From positions 18,003,007 through 18,067,006 of the forward strand of contig CM039210.1 of assembly GCA_008360975.2 (NCBI GenBank): DNA of 64,000 nt. Direction: 5' to 3'. The stretch comes from Lichenostomus cassidix (taxonomy: Eukaryota; Chordata; Aves; Passeriformes; Meliphagidae). Position 1 is the stretch's first letter, and each line of letters starts with the position of its first letter. A program made the translations under genes and the position numbers. The notes beneath the pieces are model-generated. The model saw only the letters and a list, made by a program, of their open reading frames with translations, was not told the origin of the DNA and did no database searches. Of this stretch, positions 1 to 10,375 are shown piece after piece.

Positions 1-209
1 GATTAGGGAGTCAGAAGTGTTATGAGAAAAGAATAAGGGAGTTAACAGGAGGATCCCTGAATGTGTGAGAACAGACTGCAGGTGTGTGTGTAACTACGAA
101 TAGTAACTTCTGTAACAGTATATAAGTTTCTCGTTTGGTGAAATAAAATGGAGCTTACTTTATATCTCATACTGAGACTGCTGTGAGTTTCCCTCTCGTC
201 GCAATGTTA
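1..209 (+). mobile_element. Alpha-family LTR, 3' part (cut by window edge)
   Basis: The segment matches the U3 end, R and U5 of the complete alpha LTRs at 18849-19222 and 21777-22150. Shared features are the tatataag TATA-like box near 120, the aataaa poly(A) signal near 142 and the terminal CTCTCGTCG block. The start lies outside the window. It abuts gag-like sequence of a different (gamma-like) family, so it is probably a solo LTR or provirus end inserted in the G1 provirus. The family makes 6-bp TSDs elsewhere in this window; the TSD cannot be checked here. Confidence 0.85.
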
Positions 210-248
210 GGTGGGAACAAAGAAAGGGGCCAGGGAGGAAAAGGGAAA

Positions 249-983
249 ATGGGACAAAAAGGGAGTAAAATTGGTTCAGGAAAAAAGGGAGAAAAGAAAG
301 ATTGGGATCCCCCGGAGTCACCCTCACCGCTGTTTGTGCAGGGTGCGGCGGGCGCTGCTCTGCCTCCAGCAGCCAGACATGCCGGAGTCCCGCCGGGCTT
401 AAATGCCATGGCTCCGGGGCACGTGGCGACCCCGCTTCAGCCGAGTGCCCTGCTCTATGCCCCCGATCCTACTGCATCCACGCTGGGGGCCCTCGTAATG
501 GACCCAGGCCGGCCCAGCTCTAGCCAGCACTCCGGCCCACATGGCTACCAGAGGAGTGAAACTTACTTCTGCCCCGCTGTAGTTCCGTTTCTGCCGGCTG
601 CCCTATCCACTTCCGGCCCCAACTCTATGACCCTGGAGGACTCAGCTGCCTCTTCCGAAGAAACTCAGTCAGGACTCAAAGGCAGCTTGATAATCCCTCC
701 CCTGCCACTACTCCGAAACAGGGGAAAAGGGTCCCTCTCCTCTAAGGTTATGGGGATTGAAGAGCAGAAAGGGAGGGGTCACGAAATTAACTTATTTCCC
801 TTACGAGAAGTCCCCATGAGGGGAGTACAAGGGGGCATAAGTTTCGTAAATGCCCCTCTGACCTCTTCCGAGGATAGAAATTTTAAGAGAGAAATTAAAG
901 GGTTATTAAAGGATCCCATAGGTGTAGCTGAGACATTAGATCAATTTTTAAGCCCCAATATTTTTACTTGGGAAGAGATATAA
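249..983 (+). pseudogene. gag: Gamma-like ERV gag fragment (p12 to capsid N-terminus)
   Basis: An open frame runs from 183 to 983; the first plausible Gag methionine is at 249 (MGQKGSK, a gammaretrovirus-like myristoylation start). A Lys/Gly-rich start is followed by a long Pro/Ala/Ser-rich stretch and then by a capsid N-terminal segment in the last 70 residues (FPLREVP, then LDQFL and FTWEEI), which is the typical class I capsid opening. A normal matrix domain is missing, so the N-terminal part is deleted or rearranged. The frame stops just after FTWEEI. Capsid-like words continue with stops to about 1200. This is a dead virion structural gene of the G1 provirus that runs on to 5530. Confidence 0.7.
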
Positions 984-1363
984 TGAGTATTATATTTTCC
1001 CAAGAAGAGAGGCAGATGATTAGAGCTGCTGGAATGAGAATTTGAGAAAAGAGATAATATACAAGGTCCCCCAGGAGACCAGAAGATGCCAATAGCACCT
1101 CCTAACTGGAATCACAACAAAGAGGCAAAGAGGGGGCATATAATTGATTATTATAATTTAATAATCAAAAAGATAAGTAAAGGCAACCAAAAGCTAAATC
1201 CTGAGAGGGTTGCAGGGATTTTATCTCTCCCCCGCTCCTTTTTCAAAGAAGGAAGAAGATTACTTAGATTATTGAGATACTGTAGATTATGGATTGAAAG
1301 ATATACTCAAGCAGTAAAATTCAAGATCAGTCTGGGAAGTGGAGGCTTTCTGATGAGAGGCAG
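984..1363 (+). pseudogene. G1 provirus: capsid remnant joined to reverse transcriptase tail
   Basis: Around 1086-1200 the reading resembles class I capsid (PPNWNHNKEAKRGH, then a helix ending in KISKGNQK). From about 1210 it switches to a thumb/connection-like segment of reverse transcriptase (RLLRYCRLWIERYTQ). The rest of gag, the protease and most of reverse transcriptase are therefore missing, so an internal deletion of roughly 2-3 kb compared with an intact class I provirus is inferred. Several in-frame stops are present. The exact deletion point cannot be fixed without a full-length relative. Confidence 0.55.
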
Positions 1364-2449
1364 TTGCTTAATACGCCACTGACTAGAAAAACATTAGAAA
1401 ATATGCATCAAAAGACTCATTGGGGTACTCAGGCATTGTGTAATCATTTTTTAAAGAATTATGGATGTATTGGGGTCTTTGGAGTGGCAAAAAAAGTAAC
1501 TGAAAAATGCATAACTTGCCAGAAAGTAAATAAAAAAGTAATGAGAACATGACCCCAGGGGGTCGTGAATTAGCTCTGAGACCATTACAGAGTATCCAAG
1601 TGGACTTTACTGAACTGCCCCAAGTACAGAGGTGGAAGTTTCTATTGGTAATAATAGACCATTTGACTCATTGAGTAGAAGCAGTCCCTACTGTCAGAGC
1701 TACAGCTAATGTAGTATGTAAAACCCTTATGGAACAAATTATTCCCAGGTATGGAATAGTTAATAGAATAGACTCAGATAGGGGGACACATTTTACATCA
1801 AGAGCATTACAGCAGATAACTCAAGCCTTGGGAATAAAATGAGAATTACATACCCCGTGGCACCCACAAAGTTTGGGTAGGGTAGAGAGAATGAACCAGA
1901 CTTAAAAAAAAGGGGGAAAACACTTTAACAGAACTGATGATTGAAACACAAATGTCCTGGGTAAAATGTTTACCATTGGCTCTGTTGAGAATCCAAACAC
2001 AACCCAGGTCAGACCTGGGAGTGTCACCTTATGAGATGATGTTCGGGCTACCCTTTCTGACCACCCAACATGAAACTGCTACTTATGGAATGGGAGAAAT
2101 GAGTGTTAGAAAATATGTCATCACAATTGCAAAAACACTTGAAAATTTGAGGTTGAAAGGGATAATCCCTCAAACCACACCCTTAGAATTTAAAATCCAT
2201 CCAGGGGAATGGGTGCTGGTGAAAACATGGAAAGAGCAATCTTTAACTCCACAATTGGAAGGTTCTTTTCAGGTATTACTGACAACCAAGGCAGCGGTCT
2301 GGACCAGAGAAAGAGGGTGGATCCATGCCAGCAGGATCAAAGGACCTGTGGAGGAACCTAAGGAGTGGACTATAACCTCTAAGCTGGGTGATACCAAGTT
2401 GACTCTTAAGCAAAGACTGGGTGGTAATGAACTGGGAAGACCCAAATGA
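1364..2449 (+). pseudogene. pol: G1 provirus integrase (pol C-terminus), broken
   Basis: Three integrase parts follow in order. A zinc-binding HHCC region lies at 1364-1552 (paired His, then CITCQK). The catalytic core lies at about 1580-1920, with VDFTELP around the first Asp and IDSDRGTHF around the second. The C-terminal DNA-binding region is open from 1937 to the TGA at 2447-2449 and includes GVSPYEMMFGLPF and WVLVKTWKE. In-frame stops break the core at about 1550, 1670, 1840 and 1900. Enzymatically dead, but clearly class I (gamma-like). Its stop overlaps the ATG (2427) of the Cys-rich ORF, the kind of gene overlap seen in real retroviral genomes. Confidence 0.85.
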
Positions 2450-2977
2450 TCCAAAGAATGTACTGAGGATCACACCTAACTGGGAAGAGAGACCAAGTTT
2501 ATATCAGTGGTTCCAAGTGCCACCTGGACAAGTTTTGAAGAGTCTCCGATACCCCCCTTGGGAGGAATACTTCCACCCCAAACCGGAAATTCAGGACTGT
2601 TTCGGGCAGAGGGTCCTCATGTTTTTGCTTTAGTCTGTGACTTGTATAAAGAAGAGATATTACAACCTCCATCAGTACCGTACCACATACCTTGTCTGGT
2701 TCATCCCAATACTGGACATGCTAGCTGGGTTAAATGTAAATGCATACATTGTGGGAAAAACTGGTATTGTAGTTCACAAAAACAGCGAGCTCATTGCATG
2801 AAGTATCGAGAGCGAAATTCACTAGGGTTAACTCAAATAATAACTTTGCTCTGTGGGAGGGAATTACGAGTACCTGTTGAATGGGAAGTACCTGAGGAAC
2901 AATGGGAAACCACAGTTAAAAGAGTGTCAGAGGCGATTTGCTTGGAAACTAATAAGGAAGAAGTGACAAGGAAATAG
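2427..2977 (+). pseudogene. Unidentified Cys-rich ORF between integrase and env (G1)
   Basis: I do not recognise this family. It starts at ATG 2427, inside the last codons of integrase, and changes frame near 2600-2630 (frames 2427-2633 and 2507-2977), so one indel is likely. The distal 156-residue frame carries a compact module from Trp at 2726 to Trp at 2903. The module reads WVKCKC-x2-C, then WYC, then a further Cys, then LLCGREL and a Pro/Glu/Trp tail. The Cys spacing suggests metal binding or disulphides. It ends at the TAG at 2975-2977, 57 nt before the env ATG at 3035 and in the same frame as env. Two related copies lie at 41339-41895 in another G1 element; the D family lacks it. It may be an accessory protein or a long Env leader. 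Confidence 0.6.
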
Positions 2978-3034
2978 AGGGCAAGACCAGATTGACCACT
3001 GTACTCGCCACCGAGAAGATTATATACCCCTGCT

Positions 3035-3500
3035 ATGGGCAGCAACCCCATAGGCATGGAAGGTGGGGGTATAAGCCATACCGGACCTCTATTATTCCTC
3101 CTTGTGTCACTCATTCTTTGCCTTTTCCCTTATGGGATACAAGCAAAATCGTATCGCAAATGCTACCAGACACTTTACCGGGAAAGGACCCGAGGTTCCT
3201 TTCTTATTACCCATACTCATGTTAGCAACCAATGCTATGATCCATCCAAATTAGGTACTTGCACACAGAAAGGGAAAAGATACTGGATTGCGGAAAATTT
3301 AGGAACAAGTGGTAGTAAGTTAGGAGAAAAAAATGTCCAAAAAGAGAAAAATGGGTTTGCTTCACTTTTGCCCTTAGTAACCTGTTGGGGAAGATGAAAT
3401 AGGAAGGCCTTACAGATATGATAGCCTTGCAAAAGATGATGAGAATATGGGAAATATGAGCGAGATTAAAATGAAAACAAGATTCGAGTTGTAGAGTAAC
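3035..3500 (+). pseudogene. env: G1 env, signal peptide and SU N-terminus
   Basis: The open frame 3035-3397 begins with a hydrophobic signal segment (GPLLFLLVSLILCLF). A Cys-containing surface-subunit start follows, with CYQTLYRER, then NQCYDP and LGTCTQKG. The frame then breaks, and the surface subunit is interrupted by the solo LTR at 3501. Envelope glycoprotein of a class I ERV; degraded and not able to make a protein. The signal segment is homologous to the one at about 42070-42131 in the second G1 element. Confidence 0.7.
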
Positions 3501-3973
3501 TGGAGAACAATGGTATGGCCAAGGCAGGTAATCCCCCTTCCTGATTGAACAATGCCCTCTGCCCAGGCAAGTCCAAGGGCCAGGGCTGACCTTACCTGCC
3601 TGATAGAAATCCCAAAAAGGCAGTTTTTCTAAGGTTTGAAACAAGACCCTATATGCTAATGTGATGATTCTTATAGGCTGTATGTAAATGCTGTAGGACT
3701 TGTAGTTTGTCTTAGATTGGTTAAAGAAGAGTTGAATATTCAACAGAGAAGACAATTTATTGTATTGTAAACGGAAAATCGCTCTCTTTTAGCTCTTCTC
3801 TTCCTGCTCTCTCTCTCTCTCTCTCCCCTCTCTGCTGGCCTGCTTGGAGTCGCGTCTTGCGACTCAGCAGGCCTCTCACCCCCACTCTATTTCGCAATAA
3901 ACCCACGTGCTTTGAAGATCTCTCGCCTCTATTTTTACCCCCATAACTAAACCCCACGGAGTCAATTCTTACA
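3501..3973 (+). mobile_element. Solo LTR in env, 5-bp TSD GTAAC
   Basis: A 473-bp element begins TGGAGAAC and ends TTCTTACA. It is flanked by GTAAC at 3496-3500 and again at 3974-3978, and env resumes directly after it. It has a CT-rich stretch at about 3804-3835, a strong two-part hairpin at 3838-3872 and the poly(A) signal aataaa at 3896-3901. Class I-like by TSD length and layout. Transcription, if any, would run on the plus strand. Confidence 0.85.
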
Positions 3974-4955
3974 GTAACCGGGTCCAAGATTGGGTAAAGG
4001 AGCAAATAGTAAACAAAAAGGTGAAACCAACCCAGCAATCCCAACCTGTATCAACCCTATGCCAGGATTTGTATACAAAACTCAAACAACAATTAGAAAA
4101 AGAAATAGTAATCTCAGGAGTAGGGAAAAACCTGTTTGTGGAATTAGGAGAAAGAATAAGTAAGGAATTAAACATTACCAACTGTTGGGTCTGTGGTGAG
4201 GCTTTAATGACAGAGGAATGGCCCTGGAAGGGCAGTAGCCTAGGCCCTGTAGAACTTCTTAAATGGAACCAAACAAATATGAAAGGAAAAAACCGGCCAA
4301 AAGGGTGGATTTTAAGTTCAGTAGTGATATCATAAGACTCCAAGCAGTTGTAGAAATAATAACGAACAAAACTGCTCGGGCATTGGAGTTGGTATCAGAT
4401 CAACAAAAGCAAATAAGAGTTGCAGTTTATCAGAATAGGTTGGCTTTAGACTATTTATTAGCTGAAGAAGGGGGTGTCTGTGGAAAATTTAATACATCAG
4501 ATTGTTGTTTAAAAATAGATGATCATGGAGATGCCATCCTAGATATAGCTAAAGATATAAAAAAATAGCCCACGTACCAGTCCAAAAAAGAGAATTAATG
4601 CTAAAGAATAACTGATGGGATAATTTACTGGGAATAAAATGGTGTAAAAAGCTAGGCTTCTTCCTTTTATGTGCAACAGCTGGTTTGATATTTCTTCCTT
4701 GCCTGATCCCCTGTTTTATTTGGCTAATCACCAGTGTAGTCCAAGGTATGCAATTAGTTACTATGCCTGTGGACCCAAAATTGGCTACATCCAGAATGGC
4801 ACAAAAGATCATGGTGTTAAAGAAACAAAATAATAAAAATGACCCCTTTGAAGAAGCAAAGTTGATTTGTGAAAGAAATGAGTGAATGGTGGAGATAAAA
4901 AAACAAGAATTACTGCTCAAGCCAAATGATTTGTAAAAAGAAAAAGAGGAGGAAT
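3974..4955 (+). pseudogene. env: G1 env, SU C-terminal part and TM
   Basis: After the LTR insertion the surface subunit continues with NCWVCGE, the CxxC-type motif of class I Env. From about 4330 comes the transmembrane subunit: a heptad region (RLQAVVEII), then [16 protein letters not shown] followed by a C-x7-CC loop, a membrane anchor at about 4650-4740 (PCLIPCFIWLITSVV) and a cytoplasmic tail. Stops and a frame change near 4565-4680 break it, and the region around the SU/TM border is deleted. I see no hydrophobic fusion peptide. A purine-rich tract precedes the LTR at 4956. Confidence 0.75.
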
Positions 4956-5530
4956 TGTGATAAATACATGTCATAATGTTGGCTTTTCGCAAATATTACA
5001 ATAGATACTATGTGAATTGTTTTAATTCTTTTCTTATAGAGGTAGCCTGGTTGTGAAAAATTGCTGTGTAATGATGACTAAGGTCTTTCTTTCTAGTGCT
5101 AGCTGAGTTTAATAGTAGTAAAATAGCTGTTATAGTTTTATTAGAATGCTTGAACTGCCTGCTTGAACTGGATAACATCCCACGAACGTACCCTGCCTCT
5201 GACACTCCAACTATCAGCACCTGTCGCCTGCAGAAACCACAATCTGGGAGTGATAACAGATCAGTGAAAGACGACTGTGCATGCTCCGAGGAGACGGATC
5301 AGTTCCCAGAACATGCAAAATAGTTTGGAGAAAAATATGAATATGTATAACTGTTTATGAATATGCATTAGGCAGAAGAGTATGTAAAGGGTGTCTCTGT
5401 CCATACCAGGCGTGCTTTTTTTGGCTGAATGCCAAAGCACCCAGCGCTGACCTTTTGCTTTTATCTGTCCCCTATTGTCTTTTATTAAACCTTTTTAATC
5501 CTAACAGGAGAGTGGACCTTGTTTTTCACA
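4956..5530 (+). mobile_element. G1 3' LTR
   Basis: It starts TGTGATAAATACATG directly after a purine-rich tract (aaaaagaggaggaat) and ends TTTTTCACA. An attaaa-type poly(A) signal lies near 5484. The start matches the LTRs at 44017 and 48272. It closes the G1 provirus on the right. The next base belongs to protease-like sequence of family D, so the G1 provirus sits in, or recombined with, a D element. Confidence 0.75.
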
Positions 5531-5848
5531 GGATGACAGGGGCTCCCATTATACCAGGGACCTACCACACAGGAGCCCTTGATGGCTTTTAAGGTGGGCC
5601 TGGATCCAGAGGAGATGTGTTTCCTAGCAGACACAGAAGGCTCTTGATTCACTTTGAATTTTATCCCTAAGGGAGGGAGTTGTCAACAAGATCTTTAATT
5701 ATTCAAGGAGTGAGTGGAAAAGACGAAGGGTGTGCCTTATTCAGGCACTATTGGTAGATGTGGAAGATGTTATTGTGCTTATAATAGTGATTTTGAGTAT
5801 CGGCGCATGGTGAAAATATAAGTGCATGGCGAATTCAAAAGTCTTCAG
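5531..5848 (+). pseudogene. pro: D-family protease fragment
   Basis: One frame reads MAFKVGLDPEEMCFLADTE. It aligns with the minus-strand copy at about 31300-31460, which keeps an intact DTGA aspartic-protease active site. Here the site reads DTEG and a stop follows. It is the leftmost recognisable piece of the plus-strand D provirus that continues to 11634; gag is missing upstream. Confidence 0.6.
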
Positions 5849-6321
5849 TGATTCACCCCAATCGAGCCCAGAGACACTTCAGAGACCAAGTCAGAGAAGT
5901 GGGTATTTGCTTTATTCGATGCACCAGGTGTGTGGGAATTCTTTCCACCAAATACACACCTCAGTACCCTCAAAGACACAGTGTTATAGGTAAAATTCAT
6001 GAATATTCATTACATTCCCCAGGATAGGAGTGGTTATACAAATCATTTCTCGGAAGTCATTAATATCATTAGCATGTGCACCATGCATTCTCTGTATGTT
6101 GTGGTGGTCTCTGGAGACCCCCAAGGACCCCTCCAGGGTGAAGGTCCTTCATGGGATGATTCAGCGGTTTCTGTGCTGGTTTCAAATGCATGCTTAGCTG
6201 ATAAGCCATCAGGCCAGAGCTGTTACCTACAATTTGAATTTGAATTTGAATTAAGAGTTCAGCCTTCAGCTCTAGACAGGCACCCGTGCTGGTGGAAGGG
6301 GGGCAAAAGCTCAGAGAAACA
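5849..6321 (-). mobile_element. Solo LTR, family C1, antisense
   Basis: On the plus strand it begins TGATTCACCCCAATCGAGC and ends GCTCAGAGAAACA, the reverse complement of the C1 LTRs at 56504-56980 and 61318-61794. A short repeated block (aatttgaatttgaatt) lies near 6231-6252, as in those LTRs. No convincing TSD could be read, so one end may be eroded. Confidence 0.8.
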
Positions 6322-6858
6322 AGGATAATTGAAGTGCAAATAGAATTGGGTTTTCTATTTGACCATATCTTTCTCATTAGTATACACAAGGATTTGGAGT
6401 TTGGATTTTTTTTTGGTGCAAAACTAAAACAAAGCGTAAAAACTAGAGTTCCATCTGTAAGAACTCTCAAAAACTTGATTTGGTGCAAAGGATATACTAA
6501 ATTTTGTAATTGACTAGGTGAGTTGTCTTTTTGTATGGTTTGTTGTGAAAAGCCAGAATTGGCAAGTTAGCATCCTGAGGCAAATTCCAATTGTAAAGTA
6601 TACTAGTAGTCTGCAAGCTGCTTTTGGGGAAAGTGTGGTTCCCCCGTGCTGTGGGAAAAAGCAGGTTCCAATACCTGCTTTGGATTTTGCAAGAGGCTTT
6701 CGGGGGAAGTGTTGTTCTTCCATGCTTTGGGGAATTTGGCAGCTACTTTGGCTACCTGTTGCTTATTTTTCTAAGTTGCCAGATCCAGTGGCTGGAGGCT
6801 GCTCATTGTCTCAGAATGTAGCCAGAGGCTGGTCACATTGTCTGCAAAGTTGTGCAGC
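6322..6858 (+). pseudogene. D-family internal remnant (pol upstream of RNase H)
   Basis: No usable frame remains. The sequence from about 6530 to 6858 aligns with 58560-58760 in the C1 provirus and, inverted, with about 30050-30110. Shared phrases are the gtatggtt..gttgt stretch and the tgcttt..ggaatttg..cagc stretch. It continues at 7484 after the solo LTR. Assigned to pol of the D-like class I family by position only. Confidence 0.45.
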
Positions 6859-7483
6859 TATTGTGATAATGGCTGCAAGTTCCCCACACCCCTTTTTTAA
6901 CGACTGTACTTGTCACCTATTGTCCTGCCTTCCCTACTCCACATAGTCCTAGCCACGCCCCCAGTTTTCCCTATTGGTTCCTGTACCCTAACCCCACGTG
7001 GCCCTGGCCACTCCCTCGGGTTTCCCCTATTGGTTCCTGTACTCCTATCTCCGCCCCTGTACCTCCCCTGTACCCAGAGGTCACTGGGCCTGTGTGCTAT
7101 CCCTGCCCCTCTCTGTTTCCCTATAAAACCCCTTACCCTCCACCATCTTGCTGTCTATGCTCCATGTGTGTTTATGCTCCACATGTGGCTGAGCATGTGA
7201 GGCCTTCGCCCTCGAGGCATCTCTGCCTCGGGGAGGTCGTTGGCCTCTGCTGCACCATGCGAATAAACATCTTCCATGGACACAACACATAGACCCTCCT
7301 CGCCTCCTTTATCACCGCCGGTTGTGGAAGCAGACGAACCAGAGCTAGCCTTATGGCTCCCCGGACGGTGAGAGCACAGTGTCCAGCCCTGGGACAGAGG
7401 GTTTGGAGCACTGAGGCGCTGAACCGGGCTGGGTAGAGAAGCTCTAAGGTAAAGTCTGCTGCAACATCCTCTAAACCGCAACA
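6859..7483 (+). mobile_element. Solo LTR with 6-bp TSD TGCAGC
   Basis: The 625-bp element lies between two TGCAGC copies (6853-6858 and 7484-7489). Its ends read TATTGTG and CCGCAACA, so the first dinucleotide has mutated from TG. It carries repeated attggttcctgta CCAAT-type boxes (about 6974-7042), a ctataaaac TATA box near 7122 and aataaa near 7262. A 6-bp TSD suggests a class II (ERVK-like) family. The flanks are D pol. Confidence 0.8.
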
Positions 7484-7489
7484 TGCAGC

Positions 7490-8308
7490 CAGGGCTCTGA
7501 TGGTAACTGAGGCCTTAGAGCTGACAATAGGAACATATCTGATGGGTTTCACACCAAGTTGAAGCTTTGTTAACTGAAAGAGCCTCTAAGTGGATGACCA
7601 GCGTGATTATTACACTGTGAATCTTGTTTGGTGGAACAGGAGGATTTAGAATTGAAAAACAAGGGGGTTCGACTCAGCCTCCTGTTTGGGGGCTGAGGAG
7701 CAACCCGTGACTGCACTGCATTCAGGTGATAGATCTCCAGACCTGGTCTAGGGAAGATTTGCAAGACGGTCCCTGGATTGGAGGAAAGAATGTGTTTATT
7801 GATGGGTCATCAAGGGTGATAGAAGGGAAGCGATTCACAGGATATGCTGTCATCAATGGAAGGGAATTAAGGGAAGGGGGGAGGTTACCACCCACATGTT
7901 CTGCTCAGACAGCAGAGCTGTATGGACTTGTGAGGGCCTGTGAATTATATCGGGACAATATAGTGAATATTTTTACTAATTCTAAATATGCATATGGGGT
8001 GATACATGCATTTGGGAAACTATGGGAAGGAAGAGGTTTCCTAACCTGCAGAGGGAAAGCATTAGCTCATGAGAGCTTAATTTCTTGCCTATTGGAGGTG
8101 TGAATTTACCAAAAGGATGGCAATAATACACGTTAAGGGACACCAGACTGGGTGCTCAGAGGAAGCAATAAGTAATCAACTAGCTGATGAAGAGGTTTGG
8201 AAAGCTGCACTGCTGCCAGAAACCTCTAAGATCTTCACTTTGCTCCCAGTAGCTCCACCACTGCCAGAGAAACTGTCTTTTTCACCAGAGGAGCTGGAGA
8301 TAATTTAA
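7490..8308 (+). pseudogene. pol: D-family RNase H domain
   Basis: The frame 7726-8103 shows an RNase H fold in order: FIDGSS with the first catalytic Asp, TAELYGL with the Glu, and TNSKYAYG where the usual second Asp of TDSKYA is Asn. After a stop at about 8101 the next piece (8117-8308) has the tail IHVKGHQ and the ADEE region. Loss of the catalytic Asp plus the stop makes it inactive. It is homologous to the minus-strand copies at 39771-41320 and to the G-to-A-rich copy at 58990-59400. Confidence 0.8.
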
Positions 8309-9559
8309 AGGAGTAGAGTAGAGGCAAGAGAGCATAATTGGCTTACAAGGGATGGCAGGCAGTGGATGCCAAGAGCTCTAGCCTTACAAATATTAAAACA
8401 ACTCCATGGGGGGAGTCATTGGGCTCTTGAAAATTGGTGGAGGCCTTCCTCTGAGTGTATGCTACTGTGGGTCTTCTTGGTCTGGCAGGATGAGCTATTG
8501 AAGGTTGTTTGATTTGTGGTAAAACCAATGACAGGGTTACAAAGAAAATTGCCAGGGGAGGGAGGCCTTGGGCTGTGCATCCCTTCCAAAGATGCCAGGT
8601 GGATTTTATTGAAATGCTACCAGTGGCAGGGTTTGGATATCTCCTGGTGGTGGTGTGTCGACTGACAGGGCAGCCAAAAGCATTTGCAACAGCTTCAGCC
8701 ACTACAACATTGGTTTGTGGGGTTATTTTTGGAACAAGTAATTCTTGGATGAGACACTGTGGAAGGAGTGGACTCAAATAGGGGAACTCGTTTTACAGGA
8801 AAAATCCTTCGGGGAGTTATGTCTGCTTTGGGAGTACAGTGGAACATCCATATCCCCTGGCACCCCCAGAGTTTGGGTAGGGGGAATGAATGGGGAAATG
8901 GGGAAGCACCTTTTGAAGCTGGTGACAAAAATTAAGATGCCATGAGTATGGCTTTTGCTGCTGGCTTTAGCAAGAATAAGGGCCAGACCCAGGGAAGATA
9001 TTAAATTATCTCCCTTTGAACTGATGTTTGGAATTCCTTACCCTTGTAATTCTAAGCCTAGTGGGGGGGTAGAGATAAATGATGTATATTTAAAACAATA
9101 TGTGGCCCAGATACTGTCTCTTGTGACATCTCTTCAACAGGAAACTCAGCTGGCACAGACCCTGCCTTTGGACTTGTTCACAATATCCAACCAGGAGATT
9201 TGGTCCTAGTTAAGTTGTGGAAAGAAGCACCACTGGTGGCAAAGTGGCGTAGACCCTTTCAAGTGTTACTGACCACAGAAACAGCTGTCCAGACAGCTGA
9301 GCACAGGTGGACCCATCATGTTTGGGTCAATGTCTCTAAAGCCCCAGAAATTTGGACATCTCAATTGGAGGAAAAGGCCGGGAAGCCACGATTGACACAC
9401 TGCAGGAGTGGACCAGACCAGCAGCCAGTGCGTCGACATCAGAAGAAGCCTCGTGTAACTACCCACAAACTGTCTGCTAAAATAGTCTGTGTGGGCATCC
9501 CTCATTTCATATCTCCAGTCCCTGGGGGACTAATACTTGCTGTCTATGTTTTATGTTAA
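8309..9559 (+). pseudogene. pol: D-family integrase
   Basis: A degraded zinc-binding region is followed at 8509-8781 by the core start (GGRPWAVHPFQRCQVDF, first catalytic Asp). A frameshift near 8745 separates this from the second-Asp region. The C-terminal parts are open at 8955-9209 (LSPFELMFGIPY) and 9200-9559 (MVLVKLWKEAPLVAKW). Unlike the G1 elements, no Cys-rich ORF follows; env begins shortly after 9559. Confidence 0.8.
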
Positions 9560-10375
9560 ATGGTTTCTATACATTCACTCGCCCCAAGTAGTGCGGAAGA
9601 TAATGTGAAAATTAGATTAGGTGACTAGATTACACCATTAGAATGTTTTCCTTAATAATCTTACCTTTATATTGTCAATTATTTTTGGGCCAGGAGTGGG
9701 AGAATCATTTTTTTAACCCTAGGAGAAGAAGTAGCAAAGACCTTTAACCTCAGTAATTGCTGGGTCTGTGGAGGGCCAGGAGGATCTGAAGACTGGCCAT
9801 GGGTGGCCAGCCCAGTCGAACCTAAGTGGTAGGTCAGCACCCCAAGTGAGGCACATAATGGAACGGGAGTTTGGGATGAGGAAGGAAGTCCATGGCAACT
9901 TAATTCTTCTAAAAATGTCATTTATTGTCCAAACAAACAAGGGGGCGTCTATACGTGGGAAAAAGTGTTTGTGACTGGACTTTGTATTTAGATTGTTGGG
10001 CCCCCAACTGCCCTCCTTACAATTGCTCCAAGTATCAAGGCAGATGGAATCAAACACATGTTAAGCTCACTAAGGGTGGCTGGGTAAGGTGTTCCTACCA
10101 TAACTACCAAAGGGATTTTGAAGGCTATAAAGCTGTGGGGAGGTACAGGTGGTTTTTTTACTATTTATTTTTAAACTGTCCCCAAGATAATTTGACAAGT
10201 AGGACACATGTTGTCCCTGACTATCACTGGAAGTGGCAACACCAAAATGGAATTAGAACCCTTCTTAGTAGGTTGTGGTCCAGATCTGACAAAACAAGCC
10301 TGGGATGTAACTGTAAGTGGAAACCTCATGTGGGAGCTTGGAAATGCAAATATTGTGATTCCTATGTTGGGGCAA
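9560..10375 (+). pseudogene. env: D-family env SU, left part
   Basis: Around 9725-9790 a frame gives NCWVCGGPGGSEDWPW, the class I surface-subunit CxxC motif. An open frame from 9925 then carries many Cys (LDCWAPNCPPYNCSKY, then CNCKWKPHVGAWKCKYC). The frame runs into the alpha LTR inserted at 10376. The minus-strand homologue lies at 34594-35700. No intact start or signal peptide was found. Confidence 0.65.

Noticed and set aside
3222..3755. 177-codon minus-strand frame
   Set aside because: It spans antisense env and the edge of the solo LTR at 3501, so it cannot be one gene.
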